Shown: positions 1-7,300 of the stretch, piece by piece | Position numbering within the stretch: position 1 is the first letter of the stretch | How the letters are laid out: the number at the start of each line of letters is the position of its first letter | Origin: Pontibacterium sp964228735 | Lineage (GTDB): Bacteria; Pseudomonadota; Gammaproteobacteria; Pseudomonadales; Balneatricaceae | Length of the DNA: 15,732 nucleotides | Assembly: GCF_964228735.1 (NCBI RefSeq) | Contig: NZ_CAXRBQ010000045.1 | Coordinates: 1 to 15,732, forward strand | Direction: 5' to 3' | The notes under the pieces: model-generated | Seen by the model: only the letters and a program-made list of their open reading frames with translations | Databases searched by the model: none | Told to the model about the DNA's origin: nothing | Position numbers and translations under genes: made by a program

Positions 1-238
1 CACCAACGATGCCGCCATCGCCGCAGCAATCAATGGTTTCGGCATCACCCGTGTACTCTCCTATCAGGTAGCAAACCGTGTCACACAAAAAGAGCTGGAG
101 TATGTACTCGCGGAATACGAGCCACCTGCCCAGCCCGTCCATATCCTGCACCGGCACGACCGCTATTCTTCGAACAAAGTGCGTGTGTTTATCGACCTGT
201 TATCGGAACGTTTACGGGAAGACTCATCGCTGAGGTAG
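1..238 (+). CDS. LysR-type transcriptional regulator, C-terminal end (partial, runs off left edge)
   Basis: An open frame starts at base 2 and gives 78 residues before a TAG at 236-238. The peptide begins TNDAAIAAAINGFGITRVLS and ends in a KVRVFIDLLSERLRED tail. This matches the end of LysR effector-binding domains: an N-x-AA-x-AA-x-G-x-GI helix, a Y-x-V strand, an L-x-x-VL-x-x-Y/E-x-P-x-x-PV segment, then 'R-x-S-x-KVR-F-ID-L' as the last helix. The DNA-binding N-terminus lies outside the window, so the regulated genes and effector cannot be told. The 3' end overlaps the convergent gene at 163-600 by 76 bases. Family assignment is confident from the tail motifs alone; the subfamily is not. 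Confidence 0.85.
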   Translation, partial: TNDAAIAAAINGFGITRVLSYQVANRVTQKELEYVLAEYEPPAQPVHILHRHDRYSSNKVRVFIDLLSERLREDSSLR

Positions 239-600
239 TAGATCCGGATACTGCTCTTGTGCAGATCAACGTCTTTGGGTAAGTGAACGGTGAAGTAGGA
301 AGCACGCTTTTTCTTGCGGTGAACGTGACGGGGTTTGTAGGTAGATTGCAACGTATGAAGCTCCCGGCCTTTCGCGTTGTAGATCACAGTGATCACCTGA
401 CCGTGGGGGACTTTGACGTCACGGTTGCTGCGGGTTACCCGCCCACGCAGCTTCAAGCCTTTGTCCTCAAGGCGAACGTTATAGATACGGGCTGCATTAT
501 CATTTAGCACCTCCATTCGGGGTGCACGATCTCCGGCCTGCGCAAGCGCAACGGAGAAAATCAGCAGTAAAAAACCGACGAGCCATTTGATAGCAGACAT
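163..600 (-). CDS. Secreted small protein of unknown family
   Basis: The product is 145 residues with a clear Sec signal peptide: a charged start (MSAIK), a hydrophobic core (residues 6-20) and an AQA-GD cleavage-like site near residue 22. The mature part is basic and rich in alternating beta-type segments (GLKLRGRVTR, GQVITVIYN, SYFTVHLPKD, SIRIYYL). This suggests a small beta-sandwich domain exported to the periplasm. A GGGG-containing Shine-Dalgarno-like run sits about 8 bases before the ATG at 600. The last 25 or so residues are hydrophilic, lie in the overlap with the LysR gene and are probably a non-conserved tail. I do not recognise the family and assign no function. It is separated from the operon to its right by a hairpin, so it probably has its own promoter in 601-670. 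Confidence 0.7.
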   Translation of the reverse strand: MSAIKWLVGFLLLIFSVALAQAGDRAPRMEVLNDNAARIYNVRLEDKGLKLRGRVTRSNRDVKVPHGQVITVIYNAKGRELHTLQSTYKPRHVHRKKKRASYFTVHLPKDVDLHKSSIRIYYLSDESSRKRSDNRSINTRTLFEE

Positions 601-678
601 AGCAGAACCCCGGCATTAGTCGAGAGTCGGCACCATGTGTAGTTTAGGCTTTATATGAGCGGAAAAGTTTCTGAGGAG

Positions 679-708
679 AACCAGATGCGGCCCTCGCCGC
701 ATCTGGTT
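679..708 (-). terminator. Hairpin terminator of the eight-gene minus-strand operon
   Basis: A perfect 12-bp inverted repeat (AACCAGATGCGG, 679-690, with CCGCATCTGGTT, 697-708) encloses a 6-base loop. It lies 25 bases past the stop of the lipoprotein gene (733). Read on the minus strand it is followed by a loose T-rich tract (TTCTCCTC, then ACTTTT), so it is a fair rather than textbook intrinsic terminator. It is well placed to separate the operon from the secreted-protein gene starting at 600. Confidence 0.65.
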
Positions 709-732
709 GAAAGAGGGTATAGATGGTTAAAG

Positions 733-1140
733 TTACTTCACCACATTTCCTGTAATGAATTGACGATAACGGATCACTTTCTCCAGCTCCCCGTTTTTAC
801 CAACACGATACTTGTAGTATTTATTGCCTTTGCGATAGATCCCGCGGCAACGGTAGGACTTGCCTTCCATACTCATGCACATCTCGGATTTATCATTGAT
901 ACGCCAAACCCCGGCACGCTTCTCCCAATACCGCTCCTGCTCGACGCTACCATCGGGGGCGTAATAACTAAAACTGGTCGCCCCTGAAATAACGTTAAAT
1001 GACTCTACCGTTTGGCCAACAAACAACGCCTGTACTTCTGCGCCAGTCAGCTGCTCCAGAGTTTCCTTTTCCTGCTTTACCTGGCATCCAAGCAACGCCA
1101 TGCTAGCCATAGCGATTGCAGCCCACTTTAAACCACGCAT
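733..1140 (-). CDS. Small outer-envelope lipoprotein of unknown function
   Basis: From the ATG at 1140 this gives 135 residues: MRGLKWAAIAMASMALLGC, a lipoprotein signal peptide with an LLGC lipobox whose Cys19 would be lipidated. The residue after the Cys is Gln, not Asp, so outer-membrane sorting is expected. The mature domain has LTGAEVQALFVGQTVES, then S-Y-x-PDGS, W-E-x-RAGVWR and a C-x-C pair typical of small periplasmic domains of the 'G-x-T-V...Y-x-x-DG...G-x-W' type. I do not recognise a named family. An upstream in-frame ATG at 1152 would add four residues, but the GGAG at 1147-1150 is spaced 6 bases before the 1140 ATG, which decides the start. The gene overlaps the end of the hydrolase gene by 13 bases and is the last gene of the operon. 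Confidence 0.75.
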   Translation of the reverse strand: MRGLKWAAIAMASMALLGCQVKQEKETLEQLTGAEVQALFVGQTVESFNVISGATSFSYYAPDGSVEQERYWEKRAGVWRINDKSEMCMSMEGKSYRCRGIYRKGNKYYKYRVGKNGELEKVIRYRQFITGNVVK

Positions 1141-1943
1141 TGTTTTCTCCATTCCCGCTCATCCCAAAACTGTTGTATCAACTGCAGCATATTGCTGTGC
1201 TGTGCGTTGCTCATAAAATCATGCCCCTGCCCCGCCAAGCGACAGAAACGAATTCCCTGGGCTACACCATTAGCCCGCTTGTATTCACTCATCGCGTCAC
1301 TCCAGCGCCGCGCGCGTTCAAGACGATGCAATCCCTGCTGACGATCCAGTCTCTTTGACTGGCGTAGGCTCTTATCGCGTTCCACATCGTCTTCACCAAC
1401 CATCACCAACATCGGCAACTGAACCATTTCGGCAAATCGGGAGGCCCCCAACCATTTAGGCCATTCAGCAAGCCCATACGGATATGGCACATCATCTTCG
1501 GGAAAGGTGTACCAACCGGCACTACTCAACACCAGAGATTCTATATTTTGGGGATGCATCATCGCATAGCGGTGTGCGAACTGTGCCCCCCCTGAATAGC
1601 CACAAAGATGAATCTTCAAGCCAGGTTGCTTTTGCCAGTGTTTCCAAGCGACCAGAACCGTGTTCAACGCCAGATCCGCACGAGGCTCAGAGCCCCCCTT
1701 AGACAGTTGCTGGTACTTTGGGAAGGCCGCTTTACTGAACTCAGGTACCATCAGCCAACAGCCATAGCTATCAGCCAGCGCTTGATACGCCTCCACCTGT
1801 TGCAGGTATTGCCGGGAAATGCCGTGTACGGCCACAATCAGGCGATCAGGATTTTTATTGTTCCGGGGCTGATAGAGCCATACCGGCATCGACTTCGCAG
1901 CGGGAAAAAGCACCCGTTTATACGATCCAGCAGCTGGTAACAT
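1128..1943 (-). CDS. Alpha/beta-hydrolase fold protein (esterase/peptidase-like)
   Basis: The product is 271 residues from the ATG at 1943. Visible catalytic elements of the fold are the HG oxyanion turn (residues 40-41), the nucleophile elbow GYSGG with Ser117, an acid in GEDD (Asp185/186) and the histidine in GQGHDF (His241). There is no signal peptide, so the enzyme is probably cytoplasmic. Layout resembles poly(3-hydroxybutyrate)-depolymerase/PHB-esterase-like or dienelactone-hydrolase-like enzymes, but the substrate cannot be told. The ATG overlaps the ABC gene's stop as TAATG, with an AAGGAGAGGTG Shine-Dalgarno region upstream, which implies translational coupling. A GTG at 1952 would add three residues but sits too close to the SD. 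Co-translation with an ABC protein and a P-loop NTPase suggests it processes or detoxifies what that module handles (inference). Confidence 0.85.
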   Translation of the reverse strand: MLPAAGSYKRVLFPAAKSMPVWLYQPRNNKNPDRLIVAVHGISRQYLQQVEAYQALADSYGCWLMVPEFSKAAFPKYQQLSKGGSEPRADLALNTVLVAWKHWQKQPGLKIHLCGYSGGAQFAHRYAMMHPQNIESLVLSSAGWYTFPEDDVPYPYGLAEWPKWLGASRFAEMVQLPMLVMVGEDDVERDKSLRQSKRLDRQQGLHRLERARRWSDAMSEYKRANGVAQGIRFCRLAGQGHDFMSNAQHSNMLQLIQQFWDEREWRKQCVV

Positions 1944-3598
1944 TAGGAACACCTCTCCTTGATAGATGGATCAAATGCCAACACATTGGCAGTTTCAGCA
2001 TCGTGCTCAGTACACCCTTCAACCGTGCCTTCGCCCAGATGCCACCGCGCCGTCACCTTCTCCTGAAGTACGGGCAATTCTGCGGCGATAACAATTGCAC
2101 CGTCGAAAAAGTGGAACAACCTCAGCAGCATCTGTTGAATATCCGGATCATAAAGTGCGGCATCATCTTCGATCAGCAGTAACTTAGGACGGCGCAGCAG
2201 TGCACGTGCCAGCATGATCTGAAAGCGAAGCCCGCCAGACAAATTGCTGCCCGCTTCCTTTATCTTTCGGTCGCCACGCTCATAGCAATCCAGCAACCCC
2301 GTCACGGTGAGCACTTCATGGGTATACTCTTCGTCCCGCTTACGGGCACCGTAAAAGAGATTGCTTTCCAGCGTGCCGCTCAATAACGGCAGCTCTGCAC
2401 TGACCAACGCAACGGTCTGGGCCCACAATGCCGGATGGAAGCGAGAACTGTCCCGACCGTTAAAGACCAACTTACCCTGCGACAACGGCAACAATCCGGC
2501 CAACATCAACAGCATCGAACTCTTGCCACATCCCTGCCGACCAACCAGTACAATCCGCGCTCCAGCACCCAGTTCCGCGCTAAATGGCTCAAAGCGCTGC
2601 GCTACCGCTACCTGACGTAGCTTGATTTTCAGTTCGCGTTTCGGCAGCTTACGACGTCCTTTATCTTCAACCGTTGATCGCTGCAGGAAACGTGTCAGTT
2701 TGTCGTGAGCAACCTGCTTTAATGTCCACAGCTCGTAAAGACGGCTCAAGCGGCGCATCTGTGCCAACAGGTAAAGTGACGCGGTTAACACCACAGCCAG
2801 ATAATCTCCAGGAATCTGCCCGGCATTGCTTAAGCGCAGTCCAACCAGCAGCAACATCAGCACCGTACCCAGTACTACGGCTTCGTTGAAGCCACGTAAA
2901 ATTGCCGAGATGCGGGCTTTGGCGATCTGTCTGCGGCGCACTTCTCTGGACTGCTGCGCAAACCGCCTGTTCTCCTTTCCCTTCTGGTTAAACAGCTTGA
3001 TAAGGTGAAACTGACGCAGCTTTTCAGTCGTGTTGCGGATCATCACACTGCGACGACGGCGCACTTTTTCAGATGACCGATACAGACGTTTGCCAATCAA
3101 AAAATTACCTGTGATCGCAACCGCCGCCGGTACCACCAGACTGAACGCCAACTCCGGATGCAGTTGAGCAAGGCCGATCACGGCAACCACAAACCAGACA
3201 CCTAACACCAGAAGGGGTGCCTGCCCCTGCACAATCCAGTTGCGTATCGCCCCCATGTCACTGGTCAGGCGTAGCAAGGTACCGCCTTTGTTCACCATCT
3301 CCCGATCACTGACTGGCAGCTTCAACGTATGCTCAAACACCTGCTGACGTAACTTACATACGTAATCCTGTGCCACCAGCTCGGCTACAAAACGTTCAAC
3401 AAAACGCCCTGCCGCCAAAAAGAGGATCGCCGCAACAGCCAGTGCAATTTCAAAACTTCCGATCGCAGCCTGCCCACCGACGATGTACTGGCGGGCTGCG
3501 ACAACCAAGCCCAGAAAGCAGGCCGACTGCAGCAGACCGGTCAGTATCAATGCAGCCAGCAGGCGCCAGCGTTGATCAGACGACACAGGCGGCAACAT
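1943..3598 (-). CDS. ABC exporter-type half transporter (permease fused to a degenerate ATPase domain)
   Basis: The product is 551 residues. Hydrophobic segments near 11-35, 50-64, 128-145, 150-168, 240-256 and 264-282 form a six-helix exporter-type membrane domain. The ATP-binding domain starts near 325. Walker A is intact (GRQGCGKS, 353-360) and so is the signature (LSGG, 453-456). The Q-loop glutamine position reads Ala (VSAELP, about 401), Walker B reads IED where LDE is usual (477-478, Asp and Glu exchanged), and the switch histidine position reads Ala (IAAEL, about 506). ATP binding is therefore plausible, but efficient hydrolysis is doubtful in a homodimer. The start overlaps the upstream P-loop gene by 23 bases. 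Distantly it resembles CydCD/MsbA-type half transporters. The substrate is unknown. The fold is certain; transport activity is not. Confidence 0.87.
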   Translation of the reverse strand: MLPPVSSDQRWRLLAALILTGLLQSACFLGLVVAARQYIVGGQAAIGSFEIALAVAAILFLAAGRFVERFVAELVAQDYVCKLRQQVFEHTLKLPVSDREMVNKGGTLLRLTSDMGAIRNWIVQGQAPLLVLGVWFVVAVIGLAQLHPELAFSLVVPAAVAITGNFLIGKRLYRSSEKVRRRRSVMIRNTTEKLRQFHLIKLFNQKGKENRRFAQQSREVRRRQIAKARISAILRGFNEAVVLGTVLMLLLVGLRLSNAGQIPGDYLAVVLTASLYLLAQMRRLSRLYELWTLKQVAHDKLTRFLQRSTVEDKGRRKLPKRELKIKLRQVAVAQRFEPFSAELGAGARIVLVGRQGCGKSSMLLMLAGLLPLSQGKLVFNGRDSSRFHPALWAQTVALVSAELPLLSGTLESNLFYGARKRDEEYTHEVLTVTGLLDCYERGDRKIKEAGSNLSGGLRFQIMLARALLRRPKLLLIEDDAALYDPDIQQMLLRLFHFFDGAIVIAAELPVLQEKVTARWHLGEGTVEGCTEHDAETANVLAFDPSIKERCS

Positions 3599-4628
3599 CG
3601 GTGTGATCCCGCATCAGGGCGCTTTTCAGGTATTCAACGGTATCCACCTCACGCAGACCACTCAGCGTATGCACCGGCAGTCCAAGCGCTAGCGCTACCT
3701 CATCGCAGCAGAGGGCCGAGCGGGTAAACACGCCACCCACCGAGTACACTGGAATGCCCGCGTGGATAATACGTTCAGTGGTCATCACCGCAGCAGCTGC
3801 ACTGTCTGCGGCCACCAGCGCACCCGTCACTTCGCTGGCCAGTCGACCGGCGAGCAAAGCGCGTGTTTCAGGCTGGAAAACCCCGTCAGCCACTTCAACA
3901 ACCAACACATCTGCATCATGCTGCATCGCATCTGCCTTGATGGTTCGCAGCATATCGATCAGTTGCTCTTCACCGATGCCCGCCGTACTCGGCATACCCG
4001 CATCGACGAAATCCTTCACCTGGAACGCACCGGCATCAAGCATCTTCCAGTAGTCGGGTCCGGCACCGGTCCCGGTAAGTTTGGCGCCCGCAACCCGCAT
4101 ACCGGCTTTACGAAAACTGTTGATCGCGGTGCACGCCAGTGTGGTTTTACCGCTGTTCATATCGCTGCCAATCACCAGCAACACCGGCATCGATTCGGCA
4201 GAGGGATGCAGATACGATGGTTTCAGCCGGGTATAGCGGGAGAGATTCAGCTTCTCGCCGGTCTCATCCGCCAGGGTGCCCAGCAAGGTAATTTCCGTGG
4301 CTGGCTTAACCTGCGAACTTTTGCTGATCATATTCGCCGCAAGACCACCGGCCGCCACCAGGTGACAAGGCCCCAGCTGGCTCGGTGATTCTGCGTGGAA
4401 CTGAGCGGTCGCATAGCGATTGCCAGCCGCCACAACAATTTCATCCCCCGGATACAGATGTACGCGCCGGCCTTCCGTGTTTTCCAGACGTGCATGCTGA
4501 CGAATACGGTCGACACGCGCCAACACCAGGTCTCCCACAACGGGATCTTTCGAACTGAGAGAGAACGCATCTTCCAGGCGTACGTTCCTTGTTACATAAC
4601 TGCGCTTTGCATGACTCAAAAATCGCAT
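3576..4628 (-). CDS. P-loop NTPase, DUF1611/dethiobiotin-synthetase-like
   Basis: The product is 350 residues. The first 145 form a mostly beta N-terminal domain. A P-loop follows at 154-163 (GSDMNSGKTT), preceded by the hydrophobic strand VLLVI. Next come VAGAKLTGTGAG with Lys183, the segment VKDFVDAGMPST, and a strand ending in VVEVADG (243-249) that fits a Walker-B-like position. This order resembles DUF1611 proteins and the BioD/CobQ-type P-loop ATPases that use a 'K..TG' loop. I infer an ATP-dependent ligase/kinase-like or switch role, with low certainty. A strong AGGAG lies 7 bases before the ATG and inside the end of the preceding gene. The gene end overlaps the ABC gene. Its pairing with an ABC half transporter and a hydrolase is the unusual feature. 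Confidence 0.75.
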   Translation of the reverse strand: MRFLSHAKRSYVTRNVRLEDAFSLSSKDPVVGDLVLARVDRIRQHARLENTEGRRVHLYPGDEIVVAAGNRYATAQFHAESPSQLGPCHLVAAGGLAANMISKSSQVKPATEITLLGTLADETGEKLNLSRYTRLKPSYLHPSAESMPVLLVIGSDMNSGKTTLACTAINSFRKAGMRVAGAKLTGTGAGPDYWKMLDAGAFQVKDFVDAGMPSTAGIGEEQLIDMLRTIKADAMQHDADVLVVEVADGVFQPETRALLAGRLASEVTGALVAADSAAAAVMTTERIIHAGIPVYSVGGVFTRSALCCDEVALALGLPVHTLSGLREVDTVEYLKSALMRDHTDVAACVV

Positions 4629-4638
4629 TGGAAGTCTC

Positions 4639-5286
4639 CTATTTGGACGTTCTTAGTTTGTATACGGTGCGTGCAATACGCTTGGCGGTCACTTTCTCAG
4701 GATTCAGAACCCGGACCAGTTTTACCCGCTCTTTCTTGCCGTTGGCACGTGTGCTGCGACGGTCCACAACCAAACCAAGGGAGGGTGAGTATTTCAGCCG
4801 CACGGTCTCTTTCAGTTCATCCGCTTGCTTTGCTTTGACGGCAAAACGGGAACATTCATACTTCTCTGTTTTTAGCTTTTTCTTACGCAGGGTAAATGAA
4901 CCCTTACCCACGTACTTGCAGTCCCAGCGCCGTACCGACTCCCCAGAGCTGGAGCTGATACGCTGCACATCAAAGCCCATGCTCTCCTCTTCACCAAAAG
5001 GCAATAACAGTTGCGGTTGTCCGTTGATGACGCGCTGCCTGTACCCCTGGTTTCGATCCGGGAACTTTTGGTAATGGAGAACAGGTACAACGGGCAGATC
5101 TGACCGGGAATACAAACGTTTGCGTTCGCTCTCCCAAAGGCGCCAACCGTCCTCAATACGTACCAGTTTCTCTACGCTGCCGTCGGAGTAGATCGCCACC
5201 GACCCGGGCTTCAATTCTGCATACACCTGTGTGCTGGCTACCAACAGCGTGGTAAGAGTCAATTTCCTTAACATGGTTGTACCCAT
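4639..5286 (-). CDS. Secreted basic protein of unknown family, between sensor kinase and P-loop genes
   Basis: The product is 215 residues. The N-terminus is a signal peptide with hydrophobic core LTLTTLLVAS and a VYA-EL cleavage-like site near residue 23, so it is probably periplasmic. The mature part opens with SVAIYSDGSVEKLVRIEDGW, carries two cysteines (in WDCKY and YECSR) that could form a disulfide, and has a very basic C-terminal half (KKKLKTEKYE, NGKKERVKL). The GGAG inside the last kinase codons is 6 bases before the ATG at 5286, which supports that start over the ATG at 5274. Three bases separate it from the kinase stop. I do not recognise the family. Its position suggests an accessory or output protein of the two-component system (inference). 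Confidence 0.7.
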   Translation of the reverse strand: MGTTMLRKLTLTTLLVASTQVYAELKPGSVAIYSDGSVEKLVRIEDGWRLWESERKRLYSRSDLPVVPVLHYQKFPDRNQGYRQRVINGQPQLLLPFGEEESMGFDVQRISSSSGESVRRWDCKYVGKGSFTLRKKKLKTEKYECSRFAVKAKQADELKETVRLKYSPSLGLVVDRRSTRANGKKERVKLVRVLNPEKVTAKRIARTVYKLRTSK

Positions 5287-5289
5287 CTA

Positions 5290-6642
5290 CTACTCCACTA
5301 ACTTGTTCTGCAATATGACATCTACCCTGAAGCCGCCTAATTCGCTGCGACTGTTGGTAATCCGTCCGTTGTAACTTTCCGCAATCGCCTGGCAGATCGA
5401 TAAACCCAGGCCGTGCCCCGTCTGTTCGCCGCTTTCATCCGCCCGGATGCCACGCGCATTCACTTTATCCAGCTGCTCATCGCTCACGCCCGGACCATCG
5501 TCTTGCACAATAAAGTGCCAACTCTGCCCATCCTTACGAGCACTCAGGCTCACAGCCGACCCGGCATACTTCCAGGCGTTATCCAAAAGGTTGCCCAGCA
5601 GCTCAAGCATGTCGTCACGATCAAAAGGGATCTGCTGTTGTTCCACATCCAGCTCGAAGTGGATGGTGCGCCCGTGAATACGGTCCAGGAGCAGCTGCAG
5701 GTGCGGTAACTCCGATTCAAAGGTAAACAGGTTGCCCGGCACCGGATTCCCTGAAATGCGTGCCCTGCGCAGCTCTGCATCAATCCGGCGTTGAAGTTTC
5801 TCCAGAATGTTTTGCAGCTGTCCCTTGGTTTCAGGATCTGTTGCTTCATCGGCAAACAGCTGCAGTTCCAACAATGGCCGCTTAAGTTCGTGCGCCAGGT
5901 TACCTACCGACATACGAGAGCGTGCCACCTGCTCTGACGAGCGCTCCACCAATCCCTGAATCGAGTCCACCAGGGGTTTGATCTCGTCGGCGATGGCCGC
6001 CGGAAACTCCAGCTCACCCGAATCCCGATTGCTGCGTAAGGCACGCTGCACCGGTTCCAGCCGCGCGAAGCCATTGCGTAATACTCGACGCTGCCAAACA
6101 ACGGTTACCAGCAGTAAGCCAACCACAACGACCAACAGCAGATTGCGGTAGTAGGCATGTTCGGCCTGGATCGTCGAGATATCCTCCGCAATCCAGAGGG
6201 TAAATGCCTCGCCCTCCTTGCTGAATCTCTCCTGCAACACCATCCAGGATTCATCCTTCACGTTGTGGTAGAGGTACTCCTTCGAATCTCCCGCGCTAAA
6301 CTGTTCCGGGTCCACCCGTCGATCCCACAGGGAGCGCGAACGAATCTGACCGTCAGGCCAGCGTAGAATAAAGTAGTGTCCAGACCTGACCCGCTGGTAG
6401 ACGTGGGGGAGAAAGCGTTCTTCCACATCCCAATCCCCAGTGTCTGTCTTTTCGACCGATGCGATCAGGCTCTCGGCATCCTGCTGCAGGCGTCCCACAA
6501 CAATTTGATCCACCAGGTTATGCACGCTTTCGAGCACCACCAACACCAGCAAAATCAGCAAGGGCGCCATCACCGCAATCAGGCGGTAGCGGATAGAGCG
6601 CTCGAGCGAATACCCTGAGTTCCGTTCTGCCATTCCCGTCAT
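5290..6642 (-). CDS. Two-component sensor histidine kinase (QseC/PhoQ/PmrB-like)
   Basis: The product is 450 residues. Membrane helices lie near 20-43 and 167-185 and frame a periplasmic sensor domain of about 120 residues. A linker leads to the HisKA box with His251 in LAHELKRPL. The ATPase domain shows the N box (NLLDNAWKYA, 351-360), G1 (DDGPGV, 381-386) and G2 (GHGLGL, 409-414). The protein autophosphorylates and passes phosphate to the regulator encoded just upstream. The residue four after the histidine, usually Thr or Asn and important for phosphatase activity, is Arg here. The start overlaps the regulator stop as ATGA. The AAGGG preceding that ATG is at zero spacing and would fit better with the ATG at 6633, so the true start may be three codons in. 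The signal is not evident. Confidence 0.93.
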   Translation of the reverse strand: MTGMAERNSGYSLERSIRYRLIAVMAPLLILLVLVVLESVHNLVDQIVVGRLQQDAESLIASVEKTDTGDWDVEERFLPHVYQRVRSGHYFILRWPDGQIRSRSLWDRRVDPEQFSAGDSKEYLYHNVKDESWMVLQERFSKEGEAFTLWIAEDISTIQAEHAYYRNLLLVVVVGLLLVTVVWQRRVLRNGFARLEPVQRALRSNRDSGELEFPAAIADEIKPLVDSIQGLVERSSEQVARSRMSVGNLAHELKRPLLELQLFADEATDPETKGQLQNILEKLQRRIDAELRRARISGNPVPGNLFTFESELPHLQLLLDRIHGRTIHFELDVEQQQIPFDRDDMLELLGNLLDNAWKYAGSAVSLSARKDGQSWHFIVQDDGPGVSDEQLDKVNARGIRADESGEQTGHGLGLSICQAIAESYNGRITNSRSELGGFRVDVILQNKLVE

Positions 6643-7298
6643 CCCTTCAACCGATATCCCTGGCCCCTATGGGTCTCAATCAACCCTTTTCCAAAACGCT
6701 GGCGCAGACGGTTGATGTAGACTTCGATCACATTGCTGTCGCGAATCTGCTCTTCTTCATACACGTGTTCACTGAGCTGACTCTTCGAGAGCACTCGCTC
6801 ACCGTTCATCATCAGATACCGCAATAACCGAAACTCAATCCCTGTCAGTTGATGCTCTTTGCCATCACTGTCGATCACCAATTGCCGATCCGGATCCAAC
6901 TCCAGATCACCGTGTTTTATCTTTTGGGTCGAACGCCCATACTGGCGACGAATGACCGCATCGAGACGTGCCAGCAGCTCCTCAACGTGGAACGGCTTAC
7001 CAAGATAGTCATCAGCGCCCGCCTTTAAACCGTCCACCCTCTCCTGCCAGGTATCACGACCGGTCAACACCAGCACCGGGGTTTCATCTCCGGCCTTACG
7101 CATCTCGGCAAGCACTTCGAGGCCCGGTTTCAGCGGCAGCCCAAGGTCAAGTACGATCGCGTCAAAGCTGTCTTCACGCATCAAAAAGGATGCATCCTGT
7201 CCGTCGTGGGCAAGCTCCACCACATAGCCCGCGCTGGATAATGCAGGTTTGAGGATCTCTACCTGATTCAAATCATCTTCAACCAACAGTAAGCGCAT
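6639..7298 (-). CDS. OmpR/PhoB-family response regulator (QseB/PmrA/PhoP-like)
   Basis: The product is 219 residues, the usual family length. The receiver domain has the acidic pair in LLVEDD (8-9), phospho-acceptor Asp51 in VLDLGLP, Thr79 in VLTG and Lys101 in GKPF. A winged-helix DNA-binding domain follows (about 125-217) with LTGIEFRLLRYLM, the recognition-helix region SNVIEVYINRLRQRF and the terminal THRGQGYRL wing. Phosphorylation by the adjacent kinase would promote dimer binding to direct repeats. Two bases separate it from the PepSY gene stop and it overlaps the kinase start by four bases. CTTAA repeats upstream of the operon are a plausible autoregulatory target. Confidence 0.95.
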   Translation of the reverse strand: MRLLLVEDDLNQVEILKPALSSAGYVVELAHDGQDASFLMREDSFDAIVLDLGLPLKPGLEVLAEMRKAGDETPVLVLTGRDTWQERVDGLKAGADDYLGKPFHVEELLARLDAVIRRQYGRSTQKIKHGDLELDPDRQLVIDSDGKEHQLTGIEFRLLRYLMMNGERVLSKSQLSEHVYEEEQIRDSNVIEVYINRLRQRFGKGLIETHRGQGYRLKG

Positions 7299-7300
7299 AC

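Noticed and set aside
1128..1152. Upstream ATG at 1152 (MEKTM...) as lipoprotein start
   Set aside because: It has no properly spaced ribosome-binding site, while GGAG is 6 bases before the ATG at 1140 and that start gives a compact lipoprotein signal.
3762..4388. Plus-strand open frame of 208 codons opposite the P-loop NTPase gene
   Set aside because: It lies fully antisense to a gene with clear P-loop motifs, has no ribosome-binding site or family features, and its composition is that of a reverse-frame shadow.
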